DNA from: Sphingomonas oryzagri
GTDB taxonomy: Bacteria > Pseudomonadota > Alphaproteobacteria > Sphingomonadales > Sphingomonadaceae
Length of the DNA stretch: 64,000 nucleotides
Assembly (NCBI RefSeq): GCF_029906645.1
Contig: NZ_JARYGZ010000001.1
Location: 2,600,084 to 2,664,083 of the forward strand
Reading direction: 5' to 3'
Positions 51,665 through 59,237 of this stretch are shown one piece after another; within the stretch, counting starts at the first letter, position 1; every line of letters starts with the position of its first letter. Both the position numbers and the translations under genes were made by a program. The notes beneath the pieces are model-generated. The model saw only the letters and a list, made by a program, of their open reading frames with translations. It was not told where the DNA came from and searched no databases.

Positions 51665-53395
51665 TCAGTTGTTACTGTTGGAGTTCGTCCAGAGATCGAC
51701 CTGCTGGGTCAGATAGGCCGAGGTGGATTTGTAGCCGCTGACCAGCGTGTTCATCTGGGTGAACTTGGCCACGAGCTGATCGTGATAGACCTGCACCTGG
51801 GCATTGGCCTTGGTCAGCTGATCGGCGAGCGACGTCTGCTGCGTGGTGAGGCTGGCGGAGAGTGTGGCGAGCAGGCCGACCGGCTGACCGCTCGCCGTGG
51901 CGCTCATGCTGTTGACGAGCGCGCTCAGCGCACCGCCGAGTCCCTGGTTGATCGTGATCGTCGCGCTGCCCGGCGCGCCGGACAGGATCTGCAAGGTCAG
52001 GCCAGCGGCCCCCTGCGCGCTGGTTCCGGTCAGGTTCCAGCTGGAAGCCGTCATCGCGCTGCCGCCGATCGATCCGGTCGCATTGCCGCCACCGGTCGCC
52101 GGCGTGATGCCCGTGACCTGGAAGACACCCGAAGCCGCCGAGCCGGCAGTGTTGGTAATCAGCACCTTGCTGCTGCTGCTCGACTGCGAGGTGACGAACA
52201 TCGCCTCGACGTCGTCCGGATAGTTGGTCAGCATCGTGTTCAGCGTCGTGCTGTTCACCGAGAGCGTGCCGTCCTGCGCCGTCGATACGCCCAGCTCCGC
52301 CAGCGTGCGGATCGTTCCGCTCGCATTGAGGGGCGTCGTCGTCAGCTGCGACAATTGGGTCTTGAGCTGGCGGATCGCCGAATTGCCCTGCAGCGCGCCG
52401 GCGCTGGCGCTGCTCGTCGCGGCGGCGGTGTCCGTGTTGATCTCTGTCAGCAGCTGGTTGTAGGCGCTGACGAAATCGTTGACCGCCTCGGTGATCGCAT
52501 CGTTGGGGCGCGTGGACGTCAGGTTGACGGTGCCGACCTTGCTGAGCGTCATCGACACGCCGGGAACGATGTCGTTGAACGTGTTCGAGCTGCGCGAAAC
52601 GGTCACGCCATCGACCGTGACGCTGGCGTCCTGCGCGGCCTGGGTCTGGGTCAGGCCGCTGGCCGAAGTACCGTCATAGGAAAGCGCCGACAGAGAGGTG
52701 CCCTCGCTGCCCGTATCGGACGAGGCGATCGTGAAGTTGTTGGCGGCCCCCGTCGCGCCTTTCAGCACCAACGTCGCGGTGCCATCCGACCCCGTGACCA
52801 CGCTCGCCGTGACGCCGGCCTTCTGGGCGTTGATCGACTGCGCGATGCCCGCCAGCGTATTGTTGCTGCTGTCGACGTTGATGGTCACCGGCGAGCCGCT
52901 GCCCACCGTGATCGTCAGCGTGCCGCTGTCGAACGCCTGGGACGCGCTATAGCCACTCGACTTCAGGGACTGCGCGGCGGCGAGCGCGTTGACGGTGATC
53001 GACTGGTTGAGCGCACCGACCGGCGTTCCCGCCACCGCCGCGACCGACATCACGCTGGTGTCCGAAGAGACCGGCTGCGTCTGCAGCGTGCCGCCCTGGA
53101 TCAGCGTGTTGAGCGAGGTGGAAAAGGTGTTGAGATCGCTGGTCAGCGTCGCGACCGCGCTGATCTGCGCCGTGTTCGCCGCCTGCTTGGTGGTGATCGG
53201 CGTTTCCAGCGAGGATTGCTGAGCCGCGGTCAGCTGCGTCACCAGCGTGCCGGTATCGATGCTGGCGCCATTGGCGTTCAGGCTCGACAGGATGCTCGCG
53301 CCGATCGAGGCGCTGCTCGATGACGACGACGACGTACTCGTCGTCGCGGTGGTCGCTGCCGTGCTGGTGCTGCTGGTTGCGCTCGTCGTGGTCAT
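51665..53395 (-). CDS. fliD: flagellar filament cap protein FliD
   Basis: The 576-residue secreted cap directs flagellin folding at the filament tip. FliD_N is seen as IDTGTLVTQLTAAQQSSLETPITTKQ with coiled-coil pattern, and FliD_C as LNTMLTNYPDDVEAMFVT and LTTQQTSLADQLTKANAQVQVYHDQLVAKFTQMNTLVSGY. A Thr/Ser/Ala low-complexity stretch precedes FliD_N. Start is the ATG at 53395. It is preceded by a short gene under a sigma-28 promoter, fitting late flagellar expression. Confidence 0.93.
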   Translation of the reverse strand: MTTTSATSSTSTAATTATTSTSSSSSSSASIGASILSSLNANGASIDTGTLVTQLTAAQQSSLETPITTKQAANTAQISAVATLTSDLNTFSTSLNTLIQGGTLQTQPVSSDTSVMSVAAVAGTPVGALNQSITVNALAAAQSLKSSGYSASQAFDSGTLTITVGSGSPVTINVDSSNNTLAGIAQSINAQKAGVTASVVTGSDGTATLVLKGATGAANNFTIASSDTGSEGTSLSALSYDGTSASGLTQTQAAQDASVTVDGVTVSRSSNTFNDIVPGVSMTLSKVGTVNLTSTRPNDAITEAVNDFVSAYNQLLTEINTDTAAATSSASAGALQGNSAIRQLKTQLSQLTTTPLNASGTIRTLAELGVSTAQDGTLSVNSTTLNTMLTNYPDDVEAMFVTSQSSSSSKVLITNTAGSAASGVFQVTGITPATGGGNATGSIGGSAMTASSWNLTGTSAQGAAGLTLQILSGAPGSATITINQGLGGALSALVNSMSATASGQPVGLLATLSASLTTQQTSLADQLTKANAQVQVYHDQLVAKFTQMNTLVSGYKSTSAYLTQQVDLWTNSNSNN

Positions 53396-53472
53396 GGTCG
53401 TGTCCTCAGCTTCAAGGACGACCGTATCGGCGAAATCTTTATAGGCCGTTCACACCCGTTTACCAATTTTCC

Positions 53473-53865
53473 TCAGCCCAGGATCTGCTGGATCGCGGCC
53501 GCGTGGAAGTGCGCCTGCGCGCCGAGCGCGGCGTCGCGGCGGGAGCGGATGAGCGCGGCGATCGCACCGGCGGAGACCGGCGCCTCCTCAGCTTCAACCA
53601 ATGTCTCATCGGCCTCGCTCTCGAAACCGTGCAGCTCCTCGATCGTATCGAGCGCGGCACGGATGCGGGCGCGACTGTCCTCGAGGATACGCTCGTCGCG
53701 CTCCTCATCGTCGATCGGCAGTGGCTCGCCATTGGCGGCCCGCAGGGCATCGAGCCAGCGCAGCCGTTTCGTACGGCCCTCGATCGTGCGACGGGCATTG
53801 GCACCGGCGGCGACGGCAATCGCCACCGCATCCGTCCGTGCCACTGCCGTAATCGCCTCGATCAT
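53473..53865 (-). CDS. unknown protein in the flagellar cluster between flhB and fliD
   Basis: I do not recognise this 130-residue protein. It is mostly helical and acidic (EELHGFESEADETLVEAEEA), with an N-terminal MIEAITAVARTDAVAIAVAAGANARRTIEG and a C-terminal AAIAALIRSRRDAALGAQAHFHAAAIQQILG. It has no Cys, no signal peptide and no membrane helix. Its size and helical nature would suit an export chaperone (FlgN/FliT-like) or filament accessory. A near-consensus sigma-28 promoter lies 30 bases upstream. It is probably co-transcribed with fliD and fliS. Confidence 0.75.
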   Translation of the reverse strand: MIEAITAVARTDAVAIAVAAGANARRTIEGRTKRLRWLDALRAANGEPLPIDDEERDERILEDSRARIRAALDTIEELHGFESEADETLVEAEEAPVSAGAIAALIRSRRDAALGAQAHFHAAAIQQILG

Positions 53866-53894
53866 CTTCGGCCGCTCCGGGTTCTCCGGAATGG

Positions 53895-53921
53895 GTAACG
53901 GCCGGTCCGACGGAAACTTTA
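53895..53921 (-). promoter_or_regulatory. sigma-28 (FliA) promoter for late flagellar genes
   Basis: On the minus strand TAAAGTTT is followed by an 11-base spacer and GCCGTTAC, against the consensus TAAAGTTT-N11-GCCGATAA: a perfect -35 and a -10 with two mismatches. It lies between the flhB stop and the start of the unknown 130-residue gene, giving a short leader of roughly 25 bases. It should drive that gene, fliD and fliS. Confidence 0.8.
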
Positions 53922-53925
53922 GGGG

Positions 53926-55062
53926 CTAAGCCTCAGGCCGCCCATTTTCGTCGAAGCGCGCCTCGCCCGGCACATCGATCTCGGGCTGGCTGCGGCCTTC
54001 GGCCATCGCGCGATCGATGTTGAAGACGAAGGCGAGCACCGTCGCCACCGCCACGTAAAGGTCCTCGCGGATCACCTGCCCTGCGCGCGTGGTGAAGTAG
54101 ATGGCGCGGGCCAGCTGCGGGTAGCGCAGCATCGGCACGTCGAATTCCTCGGCCAGCGCGCGGATCGCATCCGCCGTCGCCCCGCGCCCGCGCGCCACGA
54201 CCACCGGCGCGGCATCCTGTCCCGGCCGGTAGCGCAAGGCGACCGCGAAGTGGGTCGGGTTGGTGAGCACGACGCTCGCGTCCGCCATCTGCGCGCGGGC
54301 CGATCGCCGCGCCGTCTCCATCTGGCGCCGGCGGACCGCACCCTTGAGTTCGGGCGAGCCTTCGGTCTGCTTATATTCCTCCTTCACCTCCTGCTTGGTC
54401 ATGCGTAGGCGGGAGAGGCGGCGGAAGATCTGCACCGGCACGTCGACCCCGGCGATCAGCACCAGCCCCATCGCCATCACGATCACCGCGAACACGAAGG
54501 TATGGCCGACGTCGGCCATGTTGGAGACGATGTCGTTGCGGCCCATCGTCGTGATCATCGGCAGGCGGGATTTGAGCAGCCACCAGCCGATCGCCCCCAT
54601 CACCGCGATCTTGGCGATCGCCTTGACCAGCTCGACCAGCCCCTGCGTGCCGAAGATGCGGCCGAGGCCGGCCAGCGGATTGATCCGGTCCGCCTTGAAG
54701 GCGATCGCGCCCCAGCGGAAACCGAAGCTGCCGAGCAAGGCCGGCGCCCCGACCGCCGCCGCGATCGTCGCGAGAAACAGCAGGCCGAGCGGCAGCGCCA
54801 GGCCGGCGAGGCGCGCCTCCACCGCCTGCCCCGGCTGGAAGGTATCGATCGCATCGCGGCCGAAGCTCAGCGATCCGCGCAGCAGCTCGGACAGCGCCTG
54901 CACCAGCAGCGGGCCGCCCAGCGCCAGCCAGCCCGCACCGACGATCATCACCAGCGCGCTGCCCAGTTCCTTGGACTGGAGAACATCGCCTTTCTCGGCA
55001 GATTCGCGCAGCCTCTTGGCTGTCGGGGCTTCTGTTTTCTCGCCGCTGTCACCTTCCGCCAT
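53926..55062 (-). CDS. flhB: flagellar export switch protein FlhB
   Basis: FlhB gates substrate specificity of the flagellar type III export apparatus. The 378-residue protein has four membrane helices in the first 210 residues. The conserved linker VPVQIFRRLSRLRMTKQEVKEEYKQTEGSPELKG follows, and then the autocleavage site NPTH (Asn268-Pro269). The C-terminal domain reads FAVALRYRPGQDAAPVVVARG. Start ATG at 55062, 1 base after the fliR stop. It is the last gene before the sigma-28 promoter. Confidence 0.94.
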   Translation of the reverse strand: MAEGDSGEKTEAPTAKRLRESAEKGDVLQSKELGSALVMIVGAGWLALGGPLLVQALSELLRGSLSFGRDAIDTFQPGQAVEARLAGLALPLGLLFLATIAAAVGAPALLGSFGFRWGAIAFKADRINPLAGLGRIFGTQGLVELVKAIAKIAVMGAIGWWLLKSRLPMITTMGRNDIVSNMADVGHTFVFAVIVMAMGLVLIAGVDVPVQIFRRLSRLRMTKQEVKEEYKQTEGSPELKGAVRRRQMETARRSARAQMADASVVLTNPTHFAVALRYRPGQDAAPVVVARGRGATADAIRALAEEFDVPMLRYPQLARAIYFTTRAGQVIREDLYVAVATVLAFVFNIDRAMAEGRSQPEIDVPGEARFDENGRPEA

Positions 55063-55063
55063 C

Positions 55064-55852
55064 TCAGCCTGCCTTCGCGGTGGCGAGCACGCGCGCGAGG
55101 TCAAGTCCGCGTTCGATCGCGGTGGCGATACCGTCGCCGATCGCGGGCGCGGCGATTGCCAGCAGGACGACGCCGGCGAGGATCGTCGCCGGCAAGCCGA
55201 CCGAGAAGAGATTGAGCGCCGGCGCCGATCGCGCCAGCATCGCCATCACCACCTGTACGAGAATGAGCGCGAAGCCGACCGGCAGCGCGATCGCCATGCC
55301 GGCAGCGAACATGTCGCCGCCGAACATCACGACATCGCGCATCTGCCCCTGCCCAAGCCATGCCTGGCCGGGGGGCAGCGAATGATAGGAATCGACGATG
55401 ATCGTCGCGAGTGCGAGGTGGCCGTTCATCGCGAGGAACAGGAAGGTGCCGAGGATCGAGAGGAACTGGCCGAGCGCCGGCGAGGAGGCGCCCGATTGCG
55501 GATCGACCATGTTGGCGAAACCGATGCCCATGGCGTTGCCGATCACCTCGCCCGCCATCATCGCCGCCGAATAACCCAGCTGCACCGCGAAACCCAGCGC
55601 GAGGCCGGCGATCACCTCTCCCGCCACCATCATGAAACCCATGACGGTGACGAGGCCGGCGGCGGGCAGTTCGAACGGCACCTGCTGTATGGCGGGGATG
55701 CCGACCGCGAGGCTGATGATGAGACGGACCTGTACGGGTATGTTCTGCGCACCGAAGACGGGGGCTGCAAGGAAGGCCGCCCCCGGCCGGATCATCGCGA
55801 TGAGGAACACCCAGAGCTGCGCTTCGAGTCCGGCGAGACCGGTCGGCAGCAT
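55064..55852 (-). CDS. fliR: flagellar export gate protein FliR
   Basis: This 262-residue membrane protein has about six hydrophobic helices. The family pattern PGAAFLAAPVFGAQNIPVQVRLIISLAVGIPA lies near the N-terminus, followed by AAMMAGEVIGNAMGIGFANMVDP with the conserved GE/Q region. It forms the export gate with FliP and FliQ. It is 4 bases after fliQ and abuts flhB. Confidence 0.94.
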   Translation of the reverse strand: MLPTGLAGLEAQLWVFLIAMIRPGAAFLAAPVFGAQNIPVQVRLIISLAVGIPAIQQVPFELPAAGLVTVMGFMMVAGEVIAGLALGFAVQLGYSAAMMAGEVIGNAMGIGFANMVDPQSGASSPALGQFLSILGTFLFLAMNGHLALATIIVDSYHSLPPGQAWLGQGQMRDVVMFGGDMFAAGMAIALPVGFALILVQVVMAMLARSAPALNLFSVGLPATILAGVVLLAIAAPAIGDGIATAIERGLDLARVLATAKAG

Positions 55853-55856
55853 CGCG

Positions 55857-56138
55857 CTATCTCAACAGATCGGGGATGCGGTGGAACATGTCCCGCGTGA
55901 AGTCGGCGAGCAACGTCAGGATCGCGCCGCCGAACAGGGCGATGCAGATCGCGACGATGATCAGCTTGGGTACGAAGGCCAGGGTCTGCTCGTTGATCGA
56001 CGTCGCCGCCTGGATCATGCCGAGCACGAGGCCCGCCACCAGCGCCGGGATCAGGATCGGCGCGCAGGCGAGCGCCAGTACCCACAGCGCCTGCTGCGCG
56101 ACGCCGATGAAATAGTCGGTGCCAACGAGAGGTTCCAT
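55857..56138 (-). CDS. fliQ: flagellar export gate protein FliQ
   Basis: The 93-residue protein has two membrane helices and the family core LIPALVAGLVLGMIQAATSINEQTLAFVPKLIIV. The length is usual for FliQ. It lies between fliP (6 bases) and fliR (4 bases). Confidence 0.94.
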   Translation of the reverse strand: MEPLVGTDYFIGVAQQALWVLALACAPILIPALVAGLVLGMIQAATSINEQTLAFVPKLIIVAICIALFGGAILTLLADFTRDMFHRIPDLLR

Positions 56139-56144
56139 CCGCCG

Positions 56145-57056
56145 CTACCCGAAACTCTGGGCGAGGCTGCCCATGGTCAGCGCCCAGCCGTCGACGAGGA
56201 CGAACAACAGCAGCTTGAACGGCATCGAGATGATCGTCGGCGACAGCATCATCATGCCGAGCGACATGAGCGTCGTCGCCACGACGAGATCGATGACGAG
56301 GAACGGCAGGAAGATCAGGAAGCCGATCTGGAACGCCGTCTTCAGCTCGGATGTCACGTAGGCCGGCAGCAGGATCGAGAAGGGGATCGATTCCGCGTTC
56401 GGGAATTTCGGCGCATGGGCGATGTTGGAGAACAGCTCGATATCGGTCTTGCGGACCTGCCGGACCATGAAGACGTGGATCGCATCGCCGCCGCGCTTGA
56501 TCCCCTCCTCCAAGGGGATCTGGCCCTGCCCATAGGGCGTGATCGCAGTCTGGTTCACCTGATCGATCACCGGCCGCATGATGAACAGCGTCAGGAACAG
56601 GGACAGGCCGACCAGCACCTGGTTGGGCGGCGTCTGCTGAAGGCCCAGCGCCTGCCGCAGGATCGACAGCACGATGATGATGCGGGTGAAGCTCGTCATC
56701 ATGAGCAGCAGCGACGGCAGCACCGTCAGCAGGCTCATCAGCACGAGGATCTGGAGCGACAGCGACAGCGGCTTGCCATCGCCCGACACCTGGCCCAGCG
56801 CCTTGTTCAGCGCCGAGGCCTGCACGGCGCCGGGGGTGGACGGGTTTACGGGGCCGGTGCCGGGAGCGACCGCCTGCGCGAAGGCCGGGTGGGCCATGAG
56901 GAGGGCGACGAGCAGCGCCCCCAACACGCCAAGGGCCACCCACAACACCGTTCGGCCTGAGCGCAGTCGAAGGCCACGCGCCGACGGTGGCTGCACTTCG
57001 ACTTCGCTCAGTGCGAACGGGCGTTGGGCAAGCAGCACGGGGCTACGCGTCCCCAT
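56145..57056 (-). CDS. fliP: flagellar export gate protein FliP with repeat-encoded N-terminus
   Basis: The conserved FliP body is intact: LQILVLMSLLTVLPSLLLMMTSFTRIIIVLSILRQALGLQQTPPNQVLVGLSLFLT and the C-terminal IDLVVATTLMSLGMMMLSPTIISMPFKLLLFVLVDGW. A signal-like helix (VALGVLGALLVALLMAHPAFAQ) precedes it. Residues about 13-36 from the ATG at 57056 (with FALSEVEVQPPSARG) come from a palindromic repeat at 56949-57019. The true start may instead be the GTG or TTG just before the signal helix. It overlaps fliO by 14 bases from the far start. Confidence 0.92.
   Translation of the reverse strand: MGTRSPVLLAQRPFALSEVEVQPPSARGLRLRSGRTVLWVALGVLGALLVALLMAHPAFAQAVAPGTGPVNPSTPGAVQASALNKALGQVSGDGKPLSLSLQILVLMSLLTVLPSLLLMMTSFTRIIIVLSILRQALGLQQTPPNQVLVGLSLFLTLFIMRPVIDQVNQTAITPYGQGQIPLEEGIKRGGDAIHVFMVRQVRKTDIELFSNIAHAPKFPNAESIPFSILLPAYVTSELKTAFQIGFLIFLPFLVIDLVVATTLMSLGMMMLSPTIISMPFKLLLFVLVDGWALTMGSLAQSFG
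56949..57019. repeat. REPIN-like palindromic repeat at the fliO/fliP junction
   Basis: The CGTTCG/CGAACG arms and the paired CTGAGCGCAGTCGAAGG and ACTTCGACTTCGCTCAGT cores match the element at 31982-32062. It lies just after the fliO stop and within the open frame upstream of the fliP signal helix. Confidence 0.85.
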
Positions 57057-57339
57057 CGTCGATATATTGCGCGAAGCCGTCGATCGGCGCCTCGCCCAGC
57101 ACATCCATCCGCCCGCGCGAGACGCCGACGAGGATGCGCTTGCCCTCGAACTCCACCACCGCGATCCGCCCGCCGGTCATGCCGACCGGCACGGCATCAA
57201 CGATGCGGACGAGGCGATCCTTCTGGCCCAGCGTCGACATGCCCGGCTGCATCTTGCGCAACAGCCACAAGGTGCCGACCGCCATGCCGGCGACCAGCGC
57301 CAGCATCACGACGACGTTGAGCAGATAGGTCCAGGTCAT
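57043..57339 (-). CDS. fliO: flagellar biosynthesis protein FliO
   Basis: This 98-residue protein has one N-terminal membrane helix (YLLNVVVMLALVAGMAVGTLWLL) and a cytoplasmic beta domain with RLVRIVDAVPVGMTGGRIAVVEFEGKRILVGVSRG. It is short but typical of the FliO family. It helps FliP assembly. It overlaps fliN by 4 bases. Confidence 0.88.
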   Translation of the reverse strand: MTWTYLLNVVVMLALVAGMAVGTLWLLRKMQPGMSTLGQKDRLVRIVDAVPVGMTGGRIAVVEFEGKRILVGVSRGRMDVLGEAPIDGFAQYIDDGDA

Positions 57340-57653
57340 GCCCGGCGTTCGAGCCCCGCGAGGCGCGCCTCGGCAGCGATCACGTCGACCACGCGGATGC
57401 CGAAGCGGCCGTTGACCGTCACCACCTCGCCCTTCGCCACCAGCGTGCCGTTGACGAGGATGTCGAGCAGTTCGTTGGCCTGCCGATCCAGCTCCACCAC
57501 CGATCCCTCGTTGAGATCGAGCAGTTCGGAGAGCTTGAGCGAGGTCGAGCCGACCTCCACCGAAAGGCGCAGCGGGATGTCCGCCAGCAGCCGGAAATTG
57601 CGGCCGGCCGGGCTTTCTGGATCGTCGATGCCCGGAAAGGGCGCGTCACTCAT
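57336..57653 (-). CDS. fliN: flagellar motor switch protein FliN
   Basis: This C-ring protein of 105 residues has the SpoA domain: LLADIPLRLSVEVGSTSLKLSELLDLNEGSVVELDRQANELLDILVNGTLVAKGEVV and FGIRVVDV. It forms the lower ring and export-docking site with FliM and FliH. The ATG at 57653 overlaps fliM by 8 bases. The longer frame is a shadow. Confidence 0.94.
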   Translation of the reverse strand: MSDAPFPGIDDPESPAGRNFRLLADIPLRLSVEVGSTSLKLSELLDLNEGSVVELDRQANELLDILVNGTLVAKGEVVTVNGRFGIRVVDVIAAEARLAGLERRA

Positions 57654-58617
57654 GTCGTTGTATCCCCTTGGCCGCCGCCTTGTCCGCCGTCCCGATCGTC
57701 TCGACCTGGAACGCCGCCCGCCCTTCCTGCTCGCCGATCGTCCCTTCCGCAAGCCGTCTGTTGCCAACGATGAGCGGAACGCGCGGCGAAAGGGTGATCG
57801 GGATGACATCGCCGACCTTCAACGCCATCAATTCCTGAACGGACAGGGTCGGCCGCGCGATCACCGAGCGGACGGGGAGGGACACGTTTTCCAGCGCGCG
57901 CGCCATACGGAAACGGAACTCGCTGTCGATCGGCCCGGCCTCGGCGTGGATCTTCGCATGAAGCTGCGCCTCGTGCGCGCGCATGGCGGAAAGCGGGAAG
58001 ACGAGATCGATGCTCGTGGCGCCCGGCCCGCCTCCGCTGATCGAGAAACGCTGCACCACCACGGATTCGTCGCCGCGCACCAGGCTCGCATAGCCGCTGT
58101 TGGTCTCGCGCGAGGCGAGGCTCGGCTCCAGCGGCACGATCTCCTGCCAGATTTCCACCACAGCGCCAGTGATCGCATCGGTGAGACGGGACAGCAGCCG
58201 CTCCTCTGCGGGCGTGAACTCGCGCTTGCGGGACTGGGCGAAGGATGCGCCCGCACCGGTCCCGCCGTAGAAGGCATCGACCAGCCGCGTCACATATTCG
58301 GGCGCGACCGCGATCAACATGCCACCCTTCATCGGGCGCAGGCGATAGAGGCTGAGGCTGGTGAATTCGGGCAGCGCATCGCGCCACGTCTCGAAACGCG
58401 AGGTGAGCGAGGCTTCCGCCTCCACCTTGGGCTTCACCCGGACAAAGGGTTCCAGCACGTCGCGCAACCGGCGCGCAAGGCGCTCGCCGATGCGATCCAG
58501 CCCCGCCAGCCGCGCGCCGGGGCGCAGCGCCTCGCTGCCGAGCGCGAAGGGCACCGGCTCGCGGCTGCCCGTGCCTCTCGGCTGTCCGTTATCGCCGCTT
58601 TCCGGCTCCTTTGCCAC
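57646..58617 (-). CDS. fliM: flagellar motor switch protein FliM, without the usual CheY-binding N-terminus
   Basis: FliM connects FliG to FliN and normally binds CheY-P. The 323-residue protein has the CheC-like middle domain (PMKGGMLIAVAPEYVTRLVDAFYGGTG, RLTDAITGAVVEIWQEI) and a C-terminal SpoA domain (LMALKVGDVIPITLSPRVPLIVGNRRLAEGTIG). The N-terminus reads MAKEPESGDNGQPRGTGSREP and lacks the LSQxEIDALL peptide. Upstream in-frame sequence gives no alternative start with it. Confidence 0.91.
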   Translation of the reverse strand: MAKEPESGDNGQPRGTGSREPVPFALGSEALRPGARLAGLDRIGERLARRLRDVLEPFVRVKPKVEAEASLTSRFETWRDALPEFTSLSLYRLRPMKGGMLIAVAPEYVTRLVDAFYGGTGAGASFAQSRKREFTPAEERLLSRLTDAITGAVVEIWQEIVPLEPSLASRETNSGYASLVRGDESVVVQRFSISGGGPGATSIDLVFPLSAMRAHEAQLHAKIHAEAGPIDSEFRFRMARALENVSLPVRSVIARPTLSVQELMALKVGDVIPITLSPRVPLIVGNRRLAEGTIGEQEGRAAFQVETIGTADKAAAKGIQRHE

Positions 58618-58646
58618 GCTCGCCCCTCATTCCAACCGTCACCATC

Positions 58647-59222
58647 TTACTGGATGATGAAGTTGGTGAAATAGACATCATCGATGCCGCCGTAACCCGT
58701 CTTCTGCACGAGCACCTTGTTCATCGAATCGCGCAGCTTGGCCTGCAGCGCGATCTTGCCCTCGGGCGTACCGAGCGCGAAGGCGTCCTGATTGGCCAGC
58801 GTCTCGAGTACCGCCGAACGGATCGGCATCTCGTTGTCCTTGAAATTGTCGAGGACCTTGCTGTCGTAGAATGTCGAGACGCCGAGCGAGATCTGCGCGA
58901 TGCCATCGGTGTCGCGCAGGTTCGAGGTGAAGGGCTGCTCCATCGTGTAATAGGAGGCCTTGTAGAGACGCGGATCGGGCTGGAAGCTGCCGACCGGCTT
59001 GAACGCCACGGTCGGATCCTCGCTCTGGCCGGCGCGCAGCACCAGCTTGGGCGCATCCGGATCGACCTTCGGCCCAGCGTGGGCGCCGCCCAGCCCCATG
59101 CCCGCCGCGACCATGCCGCCGGCGACGCCGCCGCCAACCAGCACCAGGGCACCGACGGCCATGATAATCAGCTTCATCTTGCCGCCCTTCTTCTTGGGCG
59201 CGGGCGCTGCGTCGTCACTCAT
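58647..59222 (-). CDS. fliL: flagellar basal-body protein FliL
   Basis: This 191-residue single-pass protein has an N-terminal basic stretch (KKKGGKMK), the helix LIIMAVGALVLVGGGVAGGMVAAGMGL and a periplasmic SPFH-like domain ending YGGIDDVYFTNFIIQ, the conserved C-terminus. It strengthens stator-rotor contact. It lies 15 bases after fliK and 29 before fliM. Confidence 0.92.
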   Translation of the reverse strand: MSDDAAPAPKKKGGKMKLIIMAVGALVLVGGGVAGGMVAAGMGLGGAHAGPKVDPDAPKLVLRAGQSEDPTVAFKPVGSFQPDPRLYKASYYTMEQPFTSNLRDTDGIAQISLGVSTFYDSKVLDNFKDNEMPIRSAVLETLANQDAFALGTPEGKIALQAKLRDSMNKVLVQKTGYGGIDDVYFTNFIIQ

Positions 59223-59237
59223 CGTTCAAATCCCGTA

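Noticed and set aside
53424-53445. Second sigma-28-like site just upstream of fliD (TAAAGATT and GCCGATAC)
   Set aside because: Both boxes are good, but the spacer is only 2 bases instead of 11, so it cannot work as a normal promoter.
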